From assembly GCF_000003815.2 (NCBI RefSeq), contig NC_049990.1:6136330-6200329 (forward strand): a DNA stretch of 64,000 bases, given 5' to 3'. The number at the start of each line of letters is the position of its first letter. Positions within the stretch are counted from its first letter, which is position 1. The notes beneath the pieces are model-generated. The model had not been told where the DNA came from. It searched no databases and was given only the letters and a program-made list of their open reading frames with translations. Position numbers and translations under genes: made by a program. The DNA is from Branchiostoma floridae (taxonomy: Eukaryota > Chordata > Leptocardii > Amphioxiformes > Branchiostomatidae). Below are positions 47,045 to 57,252 of the stretch, piece by piece.

Positions 47045-47168
47045 GCCTCTCACTGCCACTTTTCTTCCGTTTTGTATACTTTTACGTATTACGCAATATC
47101 TGAATTATAAAAAATGACGAAAATAACGAAACAGTTCCGCGGTGAACGAACCCCGCAGTGCCGCACCG

Positions 47169-47269
47169 CACTCTCAAAACAGGTTGCTGGGAAAAATCGT
47201 GACCTTTTCCTTTCTTCCGTTTTTTATCGACCAGTGGGACTTTTCCCACCAACCTCTGCCTGGAGAGTA
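47169..47269. mobile_element. 101-bp MITE with 8-bp target duplication
   Basis: Flanked by CCGCACCG at 47,161-47,168 and 47,270-47,277. The related sequence at 21,800-21,807 has the same CCGCACCG once with no insertion. Ends CACTCTC and GAGAGTA are inverted. The 8-bp duplication is hAT-like. Confidence 0.8.
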
Positions 47270-47739
47270 CCGCACCGGTGCCCCAAGTGCAGTGAGAATC
47301 CACCTTTTAGTCAGCGATCCAAATAGAAAGGTTGTGAAGTCCATAAAGCAAACATGTCGGCATGATTATGGGTAGAACATGACTTTCCCTGGATAAGGTC
47401 CCAGTCACATCCATTCTGACATGGTTACTAAGGCGACAACAAATTAAAGTCATTTTGGACAGTTGTAAGTGTATCGTGCACATTTCATATATTTTGTGTT
47501 GGACATGGTTCTCATGAACCCTTGTCAACAGTCGGTTCTTTCAAAGCCTCACGGAAATTCCCACATAATTCCCGCTAATGTGATAGTTGGTGTAGAGAAA
47601 GACATACTAAAGAGTAGCATACTAAAGAGTTTTTGAGATAAAAAATAAAGTTAACAGTTCTTGGTGGGAGACCAATGTGCAGATGTTGGCACAGTGTATT
47701 TCTGGTACACAATTAGACAGATTAGCCCTCAGCCGAAGT

Positions 47740-47885
47740 GGCTCGGTGGGCGTCACTCCACCGTCAGGGAAAGTCGTGTAAAGTGTCTTTCACAAGTGCA
47801 CAACGTCGGGGCATGGTGGGTATCGAACTCGGAACCTTTCGATTCCGAGCCAAACGCTCTACCAGTTGCGACACACTAACGCCAC
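47740..47885 (-). mobile_element. tRNA-derived SINE with clear head
   Basis: The minus strand starts GTGTCGCAACTGGTAGAGCG, then GGCTCGGAATCGAAAGG and box B GAGTTCGATACCC. It lacks a matching acceptor stem. The body matches 8440-8660 (GTGTAAAGTGTCTTTC). Confidence 0.65.
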
Positions 47886-47964
47886 TCAATATCTCAAGTT
47901 TTTGAGATATCGTGCTTAGAATGCCAATGCCTTCATGTCATGTTTAGAGCGTCAGCGAGTGTTT

Positions 47965-48745
47965 GAAAAAAAGGGACTTCAAAAGGTGAGAAGTGACATC
48001 CAAGTGACTACTTTTAAAATTTATGACATACAGTAGGTGGTCTTATGTTTGTCCGGGATAGCGCAATACATGTAACACTGTTAGAATTTGCACCAAGAAA
48101 CAGAAAGCATGAAAACTATGATGTGCGTCAAGAATGGTGTGACTCATGTGAGAACAAAAATCAAGCGAGCTAGCATTGTGCAAGAATGCAGCATAGCCAC
48201 TTTCTCTGTCAATCAAAAATCTTGTTTGTTCGTTTCAATTGATAGCCCCTGCGGCCAACACAGCCCTGTTGTTAACACAACCCATTAGGATAACACCCCC
48301 ACCCCCTTGCGGCCTAGCGGCTGTTGTACTTTTTTGGTCTCGTACAAAGCAAACATCGTTAACACTAATTTTCTAACTTTAGTTTGATACAACGTCAAGA
48401 ATGCTATGACTGAGAACAAAAATCAAGCGACTTAGTTTTACCCAAGAATGCAGAGACGCATTATCTGCGTACAGCAACGCCTCTTTTTTGTGTCAATCAA
48501 AATCGTTCTTTTGTTCGTTTTAAATGATAGCCCCTCCGGTCAACACAGCCCCTGTTGTATCAGTACCAATCATACCATTCTTGACGCACATCATCATCGT
48601 TTTCATGCTTTCTTGACGCACATCATCATCGTTTTAATGCTTTCTGTTTCTTCGCGCAAACTTGCTATCCAGGACAAACATAAGATCACCTGCAGTATAT
48701 CATAATCCTTAAAAGCAGTCACTTCTCATCTTTTGAAGTCCCATT
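47965..48745. mobile_element. Foldback element with long inverted ends, about 780 bp
   Basis: The outer GGGACTTCAAAAGGTGAGAA pairs with TTCTCATCTTTTGAAGTCCC; CTTATGTTTGTCC pairs with GGACAAACATAAG; GAAACAGAAAGCATGAAAAC pairs near 48,630-48,655. The paired region is over 150 bp per side with gaps. The interior repeats GATAGCCCCTGCGG and CAACACAGCCC in direct orientation. No coding frame. Confidence 0.7.
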
Positions 48746-49494
48746 GTTCACTGTCCATTGAGATGTGTTACGGTGAGTTGAAACGTGCCATTGTCTGCAA
48801 CACGCCCATTTTTGCTGTCCGCGATTAAGGAGATGTGCGCGATTAAGGAGAGCCAAAGAAGTGAAAGGAACACTCTACTTGTATCTTTACTACGACACGC
48901 TTGTGAACAGAAATCAAGCAAACTCACGCTCCTCCACAGCGTCCTCTAATTAAATCCACGCCCGGCGGCATAACTCCCCTCTCGGCAATCTAGAAGGGTA
49001 ATCTAAATACCCTCACAGCGCCACCAAATTAGGTACATTTCTAAGTTCCCTTTGATACAACGTATCACCATTTTGGCAACATTTTACCCCCGAAATAGTA
49101 AACGTGCGTCTTCTTTTAGCCCCATTAACTGTAGAAAATACTAGCTAACTAGGTACAGTCACACGTTGTGTAGAAACGCAGCCACTTACGGTTTGCTTTA
49201 ATAGGTAATTGAGACAAACGCAAAACCATATAAAAATGACAGCTGTGGATTCCATGTAGTTTTACTTGTTGGTAGGTAAGCCCAACAATCTAAACCTATG
49301 GCTTCTTCGCGGCGCTGGGTACGAGCGTGAAGCAAAGCTGAAGTATGAGCTGAACTACATGTATACTACAAGTTGTAATGTGAAAATTGTGGCAAATATG
49401 GGTTGCGAAATGCAGATACTGAACGGCCGGGTTACTCAAACATCTAGAGATATGTCAGTACATGTATCTGAATATGCTCATGACTTATTAACGC
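48746..49494. other. No feature recognised
   Basis: Non-coding; a short direct repeat (GATGTGCGCGATTAAGGAGA) is near 48,825-48,850. Confidence 0.4.
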
Positions 49495-49816
49495 TAAGGG
49501 CACAACCCGCCGTACGTGCAAATACGTGCTGTCTACGTGTGAAACGTTGGCAATCTTTTGGGATCCGTATTAAAGTACCGCCTCCGTACGAACCCGTAGG
49601 GAATCCGACGGATATTGGAGCACGCAGACACGCCGTAGAACTTTACGTGCAGGCAAAACTTTGTGTGCCATCGGGCCTTGGATTCGCCCCCGTACGTGCC
49701 AGTACGGGCGACGCGCCTGTCCTGTACAGCCTGAACGTTTTCAGAAATACGTGGCGGACGTGGCCTCCCCAAAAAACGTACGGACAAATTGCACCTACGG
49801 CGGGCTGTGCCCTTAG
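49495..49816. mobile_element. MITE with CTAAGGGCACA ends, CGTACG-rich
   Basis: CTAAGGGCACAACCCGCCGT at the left is inverted at the right over about 30 bp with a few mismatches. The interior is rich in CGTACG/TACGTG. It ends 76 bases upstream of the start codon of the next gene; a long open frame through it is not a gene. Confidence 0.7.
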
Positions 49817-49891
49817 GCTTACCGGAAACACTAATGAAAGTATTACTTGTCCGGTCCAACCCTTAACCCTCTCTGATCTTTCGTCCACAGA

Positions 49892-51195
49892 ATGAGGGTC
49901 TTTTTGCTGATCGCTGCCTTGTTGCTAGCAACAGCTGTCTTGATGACAGAATCAAGCCGGCGGCGCTCTAGCGGCCGTAGGCGTTCTCGCGGCGGCCGTA
50001 GGCGTTCGTGGTACAGAAGGCGCGGTTATGTAGCCGGAGGTACTTGACGTCTGTCTTTTATTTACATTTTACACCGCTATTGTAGCAGAACACAGCTTTT
50101 CTTGTTGCGTACTTACAAGTACGTTGTTTCATGACAGTTCGTATGACTGGCCGCCCCGCCATCCGTGTATCATCTAGAGAGCCAAGATGACTCATCATCA
50201 ATCAGCAATAATGATGGCAGCTGCAAATATGATTTTGAAATGGCTTACAAACACACACTCGCCATTCATCGACAACAAAGACAAAAGAAGTGACGTTGAT
50301 GACAAACCGAATGGACGGTATTCTGATGTAAAGATAGGCTATAACATACCAAAGACCACAAGCAGCCATTCCCAAAACAAGAGAAAGTCATTTCGTATCT
50401 TGTATCTTACTACATGTGTTCTTTGTATCTGCCTACAGATGGGGACTTCGAGAAGAGGAGGGAGGAGAAGCTCCAAAATGCTCGTGACATGCTGGAGAAC
50501 CTTATGAATGATGTGGAGGAAGGAGCATTCCTGGATATGGGAAAAGGACAAGACCAGGAGATGGAAGGGGCTGATGGTGAGTTCTTCACCTTTAAAGTCG
50601 TCCTTTTTTTGTCTTTTCAATCCATTTCCATTTTGTTCTCATTGGTATTCAACTTATAGCATTTTACTCGTGTTCATTTCACAGGAGACACTTTTGAGAA
50701 GAAAATGGCTACCTACCAGGAGACTGAAGATGAGCTGGATGAGGAGAATGATGCAGTGGAGGAAGATGCCGCCTTGGGTCTGATGGAGGAGGAGCTGGAG
50801 GAACTGCAGGAGGAAGTGGAGGAAGTCATCGGCAACCTTGGTGGTGAGGACTGAGTTCAGTGCAATGCACTGTGTTGATTATTACGTTCTTTCGTTTCAT
50901 CATATGATGCAACAAAAGCACAAAATCACAAGACGAACAAAAGTAGACTACGGGTTCTAACAACTAAAGCTGAATAGACTGGATTAAAAGAGATGATGAG
51001 AAAATGAAACTACACGTACTTGAATGCTGAAATCTAATGACAAAGACTTTATGTTAACCAGGTATAACCCTCTTATTTCAAAGCGCATGGACACAAGTAC
51101 ACATACTTTTGCAATGTTGCAATTCATATTTTAACGATTTGCTAGTTGCAATTCAAAGACTTACTAAACTTCTATTTCTTTCAGGGACCAACTAG
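49892..51195 (+). CDS. Small secreted protein: Arg-rich part plus acidic part
   Basis: Four exons: 49892-50039, 50439-50576, 50685-50843, 51185-51195; all introns are phase 1 with good GT/AG sites, giving 151 aa. Residues 1 to about 21 (MRVFLLIAALLLATAVLMTE) are a signal peptide. Residues 24-45 hold 13 Arg in clusters (RRRSSGRRRSRGGRRRSW) with no Cys. From residue 50 the protein is acidic and helical-looking (DVEEGAFLDM; EEELEELQEEVEEVIGNLG). If exon 3 is read through, it ends after GED at 50,854. An acceptor-like AG lies 1 base before the A of ATG, so a leader exon is likely upstream. I do not recognise the family; the layout resembles precursors of cationic peptides with an acidic pro-part. 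Poly(A) signal near 51,705. Confidence 0.65.
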
Positions 51196-51288
51196 ACCCA
51201 GTTGAAGAGTCCCTGCCTGCAGGAAAAGTCCAACCCTTTTCGAAGAGGATTCCCAGGACGTTAGACTAGTCAATTTAAAGTAGAGGTG

Positions 51289-51645
51289 CCCTTTCGTTCA
51301 TAATGAGGTGTAACATTGGTTATAGACAACAATGGTTAAAATACAGCCTAAATGATCGAGGAGTCTTAGATTTTCACATGGCTATTACTCGATGGTGTTT
51401 CTTAATGACGCTTTATGTCCATCAGGAGTCGATGAAGACCTTGACTTGAATCGTTTCTCTTCTTTGCCTTTTCGTTCATATTGAGGTGTAACATAAATTA
51501 TAGACAACAATGGTAAAAATACAGCCTAAATGACCGAGGAGTCTTAGATTTTCACATGGCTATTTGTCGATGGTGTTTCTTAATGACGCTTTTCGTCCAT
51601 CGCGAGTCGATGAAGACCTTGACTTCAATGAATCTCTTCTCTTCT
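51289..51645. repeat. Two tandem copies, about 180 bp, in the 3' region
   Basis: CCTTTTCGTTCATA..TGAGGTGTAACAT through GAGTCGATGAAGACCTTGAC is repeated head to tail with about 90% identity, between the stop codon and the AATAAA near 51,705; it would be in the 3' UTR. Confidence 0.85.
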
Positions 51646-51719
51646 TAATGATCGATGTTTCGAAACATGTATCCTTAATTTCTGTATGCCTGAAGTGGTG
51701 GGGAAAATAAAGGTATAAG

Positions 51720-52589
51720 ACAAAATAATGGTCTGCTGGGTTGATTTTGATTCAGTTGATAGCTTTGGAAGCTGACAGAGACTATTTCATTTAATGTTCT
51801 CCTTCTCCAAAAAAAATCGTTACAGACGCCAGTAAGTAACGTGCATGTGCATGCGTCTCTTAGTATGCGACCATGTCCAGTACGTCTGCAGTTCAAATTC
51901 CAGCTGATATCGCTCTTATTATCTATTCACCATCGGAAAGAATAACTATCGTATTACGGTCAATAGTATTTATAAATCTTTAGACGCTTCCAAATTTTAA
52001 GAAACACATTGTGATGAAACATTTTGTATCTATCGATTTTTCAGAAGAATCTTTAGATGCTTTGAAAAATAGCTTGAGATGCTTTGAAAGGGTCTGGAAA
52101 AAATTTTGAAACCTTTTTAAAGAATCTTGAGACTTAATACAAATATCACAAGATTCTCATGAAAAAAACAATTAAAGATTGACTCGAAATGTCTAAAGAT
52201 TTACCACAAATTCTCAAGATTTTTCGATTTTCAACGAGGCGTGAAGAGATGTCAATATGATCCGTTGAGTACAAGAAACGTTTTTCACAAAATATCAGCT
52301 ACGTGATTTTAAACTGTAAGAGGCTACAAGCATTTGTCCAAAGTACTCTGCCCAGTCCAATAATAATCTGCTCGCTGTTTTGAGAGTTTTAACAGTCCTT
52401 GTAAGCTCCTCTCGATTGAACCCTTTCTGAGAAGAGAGAGTAGTGGGCCCTCGCATGAACAGTACCTTCCTTTGACTACTGTTCATTATTGCTAAAGACA
52501 GAAGAGCAGGCGGGCATCTTTCAGCTGAAACGACTGTTAACGTTTCTAAACAGCATCTACCCCTCTGACGAGTGATACAAAACTCATGG
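51720..52589. other. No gene recognised
   Basis: AT-rich; repeated short phrases (GAATCTT, AGATGCTTTGAAA) near 52,040-52,180. No exon supported. Confidence 0.4.
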
Positions 52590-52825
52590 ACAAGACCACA
52601 GCATGTTTAGGACAAAAGATAAAAAAAAAAAAACAGACGTTTTGCTGCAGTACCAAAGTCAGCTGCCAGAAGACCCAAAATCTACATTGACCTTTGTGTC
52701 GACAATACCCACACACCTACCAAATTTCGTCACAATCCCTCCAGAAGTTTACAAGTTATTGCTCTGATTACACACACACACACAGAGAATATGTAGCCAA
52801 AACTTACATTTGTCTTGGAGGTAAA
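52590..52825 (+). mobile_element. Element of the GGAGGTAA-ended family
   Basis: GACCCAAAATCTACATTGACC, ACCTACCAAATTTCG, an ACACACACAC stretch and the end CTTGGAGGTAAATA match 41,691-42,035 in order. Confidence 0.55.
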
Positions 52826-53277
52826 TAAAATATATGGAGAGAAAAATGAAAAAAAAAAAAAACACAACTATCAATATAATCCAGAAGAAGTTGTTGATAA
52901 AACAATTTGAGTTTAAAAGTCAAATTTATCGTTAAGTGTTGCCAACCGTCCCAAATTTTGGCCGTTATTGCTAGCATTGATGAAACCCGCGGCGTTGAAT
53001 TGGTCAATGGAACTTTAGTGGACCACCGTTGTCTACTGTGCAAATCAAACGATTCTCCCGTCCAACCACATACACGTAACGCCGAGCAAACAGCGTGATT
53101 CGCTGAGCCAACAACTACACGTACGCCTCGCTACGTAAGGTTGTCGACCTTTCTTTTACCTCTACTCAGCAAATGATTCTTGCAAACGATAATTTGAGCA
53201 AACAACGCGCGATTTGCCCAACTCACAACCACGATTCACACGTGTGCCGTGAGACCTTGACCAGCTTATACAGTCAT

Positions 53278-53448
53278 CCAATCAGAGGTTGTGTCAGAAG
53301 GAGTATGGACTCGGTGGGTGGAAAGTTACTCAGTCAGAGAACGTAGTTTGACGTTTCGTCCTAATAAAAGATCACCACATCGACTGAAGGCGGTTCCTGT
53401 ATAGCTCGGTCTGTGCTCTACAACTACAGGTTGTACGAAGAACACACG
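53278..53448 (+). promoter_or_regulatory. Candidate promoter and leader exon for the transporter-transferase gene
   Basis: CCAAT box (53,278), TATA-like TAATAAAAG (about 53,362) and a donor CACACG/GTGAGT at 53,448/53,449. The next acceptor AACAG at 56,440 precedes the start codon at 56,457 by 16 bases. Inference from spacing only. Confidence 0.35.
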
Positions 53449-53612
53449 GTGAGTCAGTCAGTTTCGCATAAGGTTTTATTTTGCTTCTACATGTTCATGT
53501 GTAGTGGTCAAACATTTTGTTAAACACTAAGGGGTCAGCTTGACCAGTGGAGGGACCAAATAAAAGCGACCACCTGTAGTGTGTAAGATAGTAAACACTA
53601 CTTATAGTATTC

Positions 53613-53730
53613 TCTAAGCAGAAGTTTCGGCCGGGGTATAGTAGCAGCCACGATATTTTTTTTTTCATTGAGGCAGGCGAAGCAGATCGCGGCCACCCTA
53701 CCCAAACCTATGCTTAGAGATCAGCAATGG
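53613..53730. mobile_element. TTCTCTAAGCAGAAG element (hAT-like family)
   Basis: ATTCTCTAAGCAGAAGTTTC at the left and CCTATGCTTAGAGAT at the right are inverted; diverged member of the 47,169 family. Confidence 0.45.
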
Positions 53731-53734
53731 TCTT

Positions 53735-55704
53735 GCCAGACACTAGTCACAACTTTTTGTCATGACCTACTTAAGAGTATTTGAATTTGTACAATCTCAC
53801 AGAAGAGCAAACGTAAGTGCTATTTGAAAAAAAAAGAAAATCAAGCCATCATGCGAGAAGGTGTAATGATATAAAGTGGTCATACCACTGTTAATAGCAA
53901 ATCCTTTACAGTTGTCGTGCAATAAAGTTCTATCTTTCTATCTATCTATCTATCTATCATAGACATGTACGCATGTACGGATATATGAATTGCTAGGATA
54001 TGGGGGAATTAAGCAGGTTGTCTTGTCTTTCGTAGAAACAATAAATTTCATTTTCTTGCGTAAACCACTATAAATTCAATATTTTATGTACCATTAACTT
54101 ACTGGGAGAGGGTGATGAACTGCCGATATTGTTATTTTGTAAGGTACTCTGACTTTGCACCATGGTCCATGAAACTGTTATACAACGATATCAAGGCAAA
54201 CGTTGTAAAAAGCATCATTTAGAAACAGTACTATTGATAAGCATCATAGTACACATATGAGATAAAACTAGTATCCTCACTTTCCAGTCAACGTGAAATC
54301 TTAATAACGAATGTTACAATATATTTCTCGCGTAGTTCGTACAGGGCAAACCTGTTTATCGACGGGGAACCGTGGGTTAATGAAAAATCCGAAAACAAAC
54401 ACTTCCACGGTAGTGCATACCATCTGGGACACATATATCTCTATGTCCTATTTCCTACAGCGTTTAACTTCAGAGCGAATTTCATGGTAATGAGAAAGAC
54501 AGAATCTGATGACAAATTTCTCATGTAGATATTGTTTATTCTTTTAAAAGAATAGAGAGAGAGTACGTGTGCGTACTCGAGTCGGTCTGTTGTTTTCTGC
54601 GCTATGCTCGTTGTCGAACACGCGTACGCTGATGCAATGTTAACTGCCTTACGAAAACAATTCCGACCTTTGGAGCCTGAGACCTTAGCATGGCCGGATG
54701 GGGTTTTCTCGTGTACAAACGTTTAACAACGTCCTGTGTGACAAAAATTAGTTCAAAATTTCTAATAAATGGATTAACGCAATCAAAAATTGGACAATTT
54801 TAGGAGAAATGTATGATAGTATTATTGCGCTATTTCTGAACATCGTAGGTTCACCTTTAGTACCATTCATGTCTCTCAGGATGACGTAATATTCAGACGA
54901 CACGTTGCTTGTGATCACGCTTTCGCTGCGTGATCGAGCCGAACGGGGACCCTTACGCTAACAGCTGTTGAGTAAAGGTTACGATAATAATTAGAAAGTT
55001 TATGTCAACTGCAAGTTAGATGTACTCAAGTGATAAGGCAGAATTATTTTAGCTGATGAAATCACCCTCGTAAAATGTCTTTGTCATCAGAAACGTAAGT
55101 ATGCCAAGGATTTGACTGTTTTATATGATTTGTTATTTCTTCTTAAGAGTCATACAAAATATTCTACGGTTATGAATCATCGAGGTTTTCAGCATTAAAC
55201 ACAACCATCTTAATAGGTACAAAACATGATTTTGTTGTGAATAAAAACTGTATAAATGTCTTTCAGCAAACTTTTTTTCCAAAGAGCTCGGACTTTCGTT
55301 GTACAGTACATAATTTATACGTAATACTAGCGTGCACCCATATGGCTTATGTTCTTCAATTTTTGGCGACAATAAAACTTTAAGATGTACATATGCCCGG
55401 TCCGGTCTTAATTTTTGTGCCATTGTGTGACGGGGTGGACGACGAAAAATAACTTGTTATAATCTGAAATTATGCAAAATAATCTCAAGTAAACGCTACA
55501 CTTGAAGCACTGGGAACGCGGAAATGTCTAATAATATTTCATCGATCAATTGAAGACAAATGTTTGCACAAAAATTGAATATACCAATACACACGGCGTA
55601 CAATGGATCCAAAGATAAATATCACAAATTCAGTCCAATATGTGAACAATTTTCCCCCTTATTTTCCCCACTGGGATTCGTTCTGTTGCCTGTTACCTCC
55701 ACCA
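53735..55704. other. No gene recognised
   Basis: Contains a CAATAAAG tail plus TCTA microsatellite (53,920-53,960). The rest, which would be intronic if the leader exon is real, is AT-rich without exons. Confidence 0.4.
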
Positions 55705-56030
55705 AGAAGGTTCTGTTTTCGGAGCCGTTTGTGACGGACTAGCTGCGTGTTTTTATACTATTTGTGTGTGGACAGCATAACACAAGAAGCTGTGAATGGA
55801 TCCGGATTGACATTGTGATATTTAGAATGTGGGTGGGGAAAACGATGGTCAAGTTCGATAATGGGCCTCTTGGCGGCTTTTTACGATATTACAGCGGAAC
55901 TTGCGATTTTATATCTTGTGTTCTAAAATTGATATAATCGTACTTTTTGAATGGTAGATAGCTCTTGATACAGAATGTAAGGATTGGCCCCTATGTGGCT
56001 TTCTTCGGAACTGTAGCGGGCCTTTTATGG
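55705..56030 (-). mobile_element. Inverted copy of the GGAGGTAA-ended family
   Basis: Starts TTACCTCCACCAAGAAGGTT and contains GGGCCTCTTGGCGGCTT, the inverse of AAGCCGCTAGGGGGCCC seen at 43,930. Confidence 0.55.
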
Positions 56031-56130
56031 TTGGAAATTTTAGAAGAGAATTACTCATCTTTACCTTTCTGACCTTTGTATGCGATAGAATTTATTTGGA
56101 TTTGATTTCATCTAAGATCCACCTGGGATA

Positions 56131-56350
56131 TAACGCTGGTTCACCTTTATCCGAGGGTGACCTATATCCGTTGTTTGTAAAAAAAAGCGTATTTAGGGAT
56201 ATGAAGTCGATTGACGGTGGTTTCAAATCGGAACATTTAAAAAATATTGCAAATTTGAAACCACTGCCAGCAGACTTAATACTCCTAGATGTGCTGTTTT
56301 TAAAGACAACGGATAAAGGTCACCCCGTGGATAAAGGTGAACTAGCGTTA
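56131..56350. mobile_element. CACCTTTATCC-family MITE, complete
   Basis: TAACGCTGGTTCACCTTTAT and GATAAAGGTGAACTAGCGTTA; flanking TA at both ends. Just upstream of the coding start exon of the next gene. Confidence 0.85.
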
Positions 56351-56456
56351 ATACATTGTACCGTGTACAATTGTCGTGCAATAAAGTTTTTCTTCATACA
56401 CGTGTATAACAAACTGTGGTATCTTAAATTGTGTCAACAGGAATACCACCATCGAC

Positions 56457-57177
56457 ATGGAGAGAAGGAAGGGAAAACCCTCGGACCCAAGAGGCCTCCT
56501 GGCCAACAAACCAACAACGACTGCAAGGGCACAACCCTCCACCATGATGAGTCTATCGTTCTGTGCTATCTTCATAGCTTCCGAAGTTGCCAAGCAATCC
56601 GTAACATATGCCACAAGACATTTCAACAACGGGGTTTACCCCATATCGTCCTCTGCCATCGTGTGCTGTATTGAGCTCGTCAAGTTGATAATGGTTTTGA
56701 TACCGGTTATGTTTACGACTGGTTTTTCCTCGTTTCGGCCTTCCATCGTGTTTGCCGTGCCCTCTGTTATATACTGCGCGAACAACAACTTGTACCTGTT
56801 CGCCCTGAACTACACCACCCCTCCCACTTGGAATGTGCTGATCCAGTCTCGCGTCATCATGACGGCACTGACCTACAGGATCATCTTTGGCAGACACGTG
56901 AGTGATACGTTCTACGGCAGGCTCTAACAAGTTTTGTACAATTCACCTGTCCTATCGGACGAGTACATAAAGATTTTACTTGCCCAAACCAACTTTCCAA
57001 TTGGCCAAAATTCAAATAACATTTTTCTACGTTTTTTTACTTCCAGCAACTGAATTCTTTCATCACTGGCTCTATTTTTCTGCGTTGAGCAAATGCTTGA
57101 TGCCATGACTGTAAAATGTGACAAGTATATCAAAATCTTACTCAGGAAAAATCCTACTTGCCCGATCGGTCAAAACG

Positions 57178-57252
<75 letters not shown>

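Noticed and set aside
47740..47885. Functional tRNA gene
   Set aside because: Boxes A and B are present but the acceptor stem does not pair and a SINE body follows.
49266..49895. 209-codon open frame on the plus strand
   Set aside because: It crosses a MITE with inverted ends and overlaps the acceptor and start codon of the secreted-protein gene in another frame.
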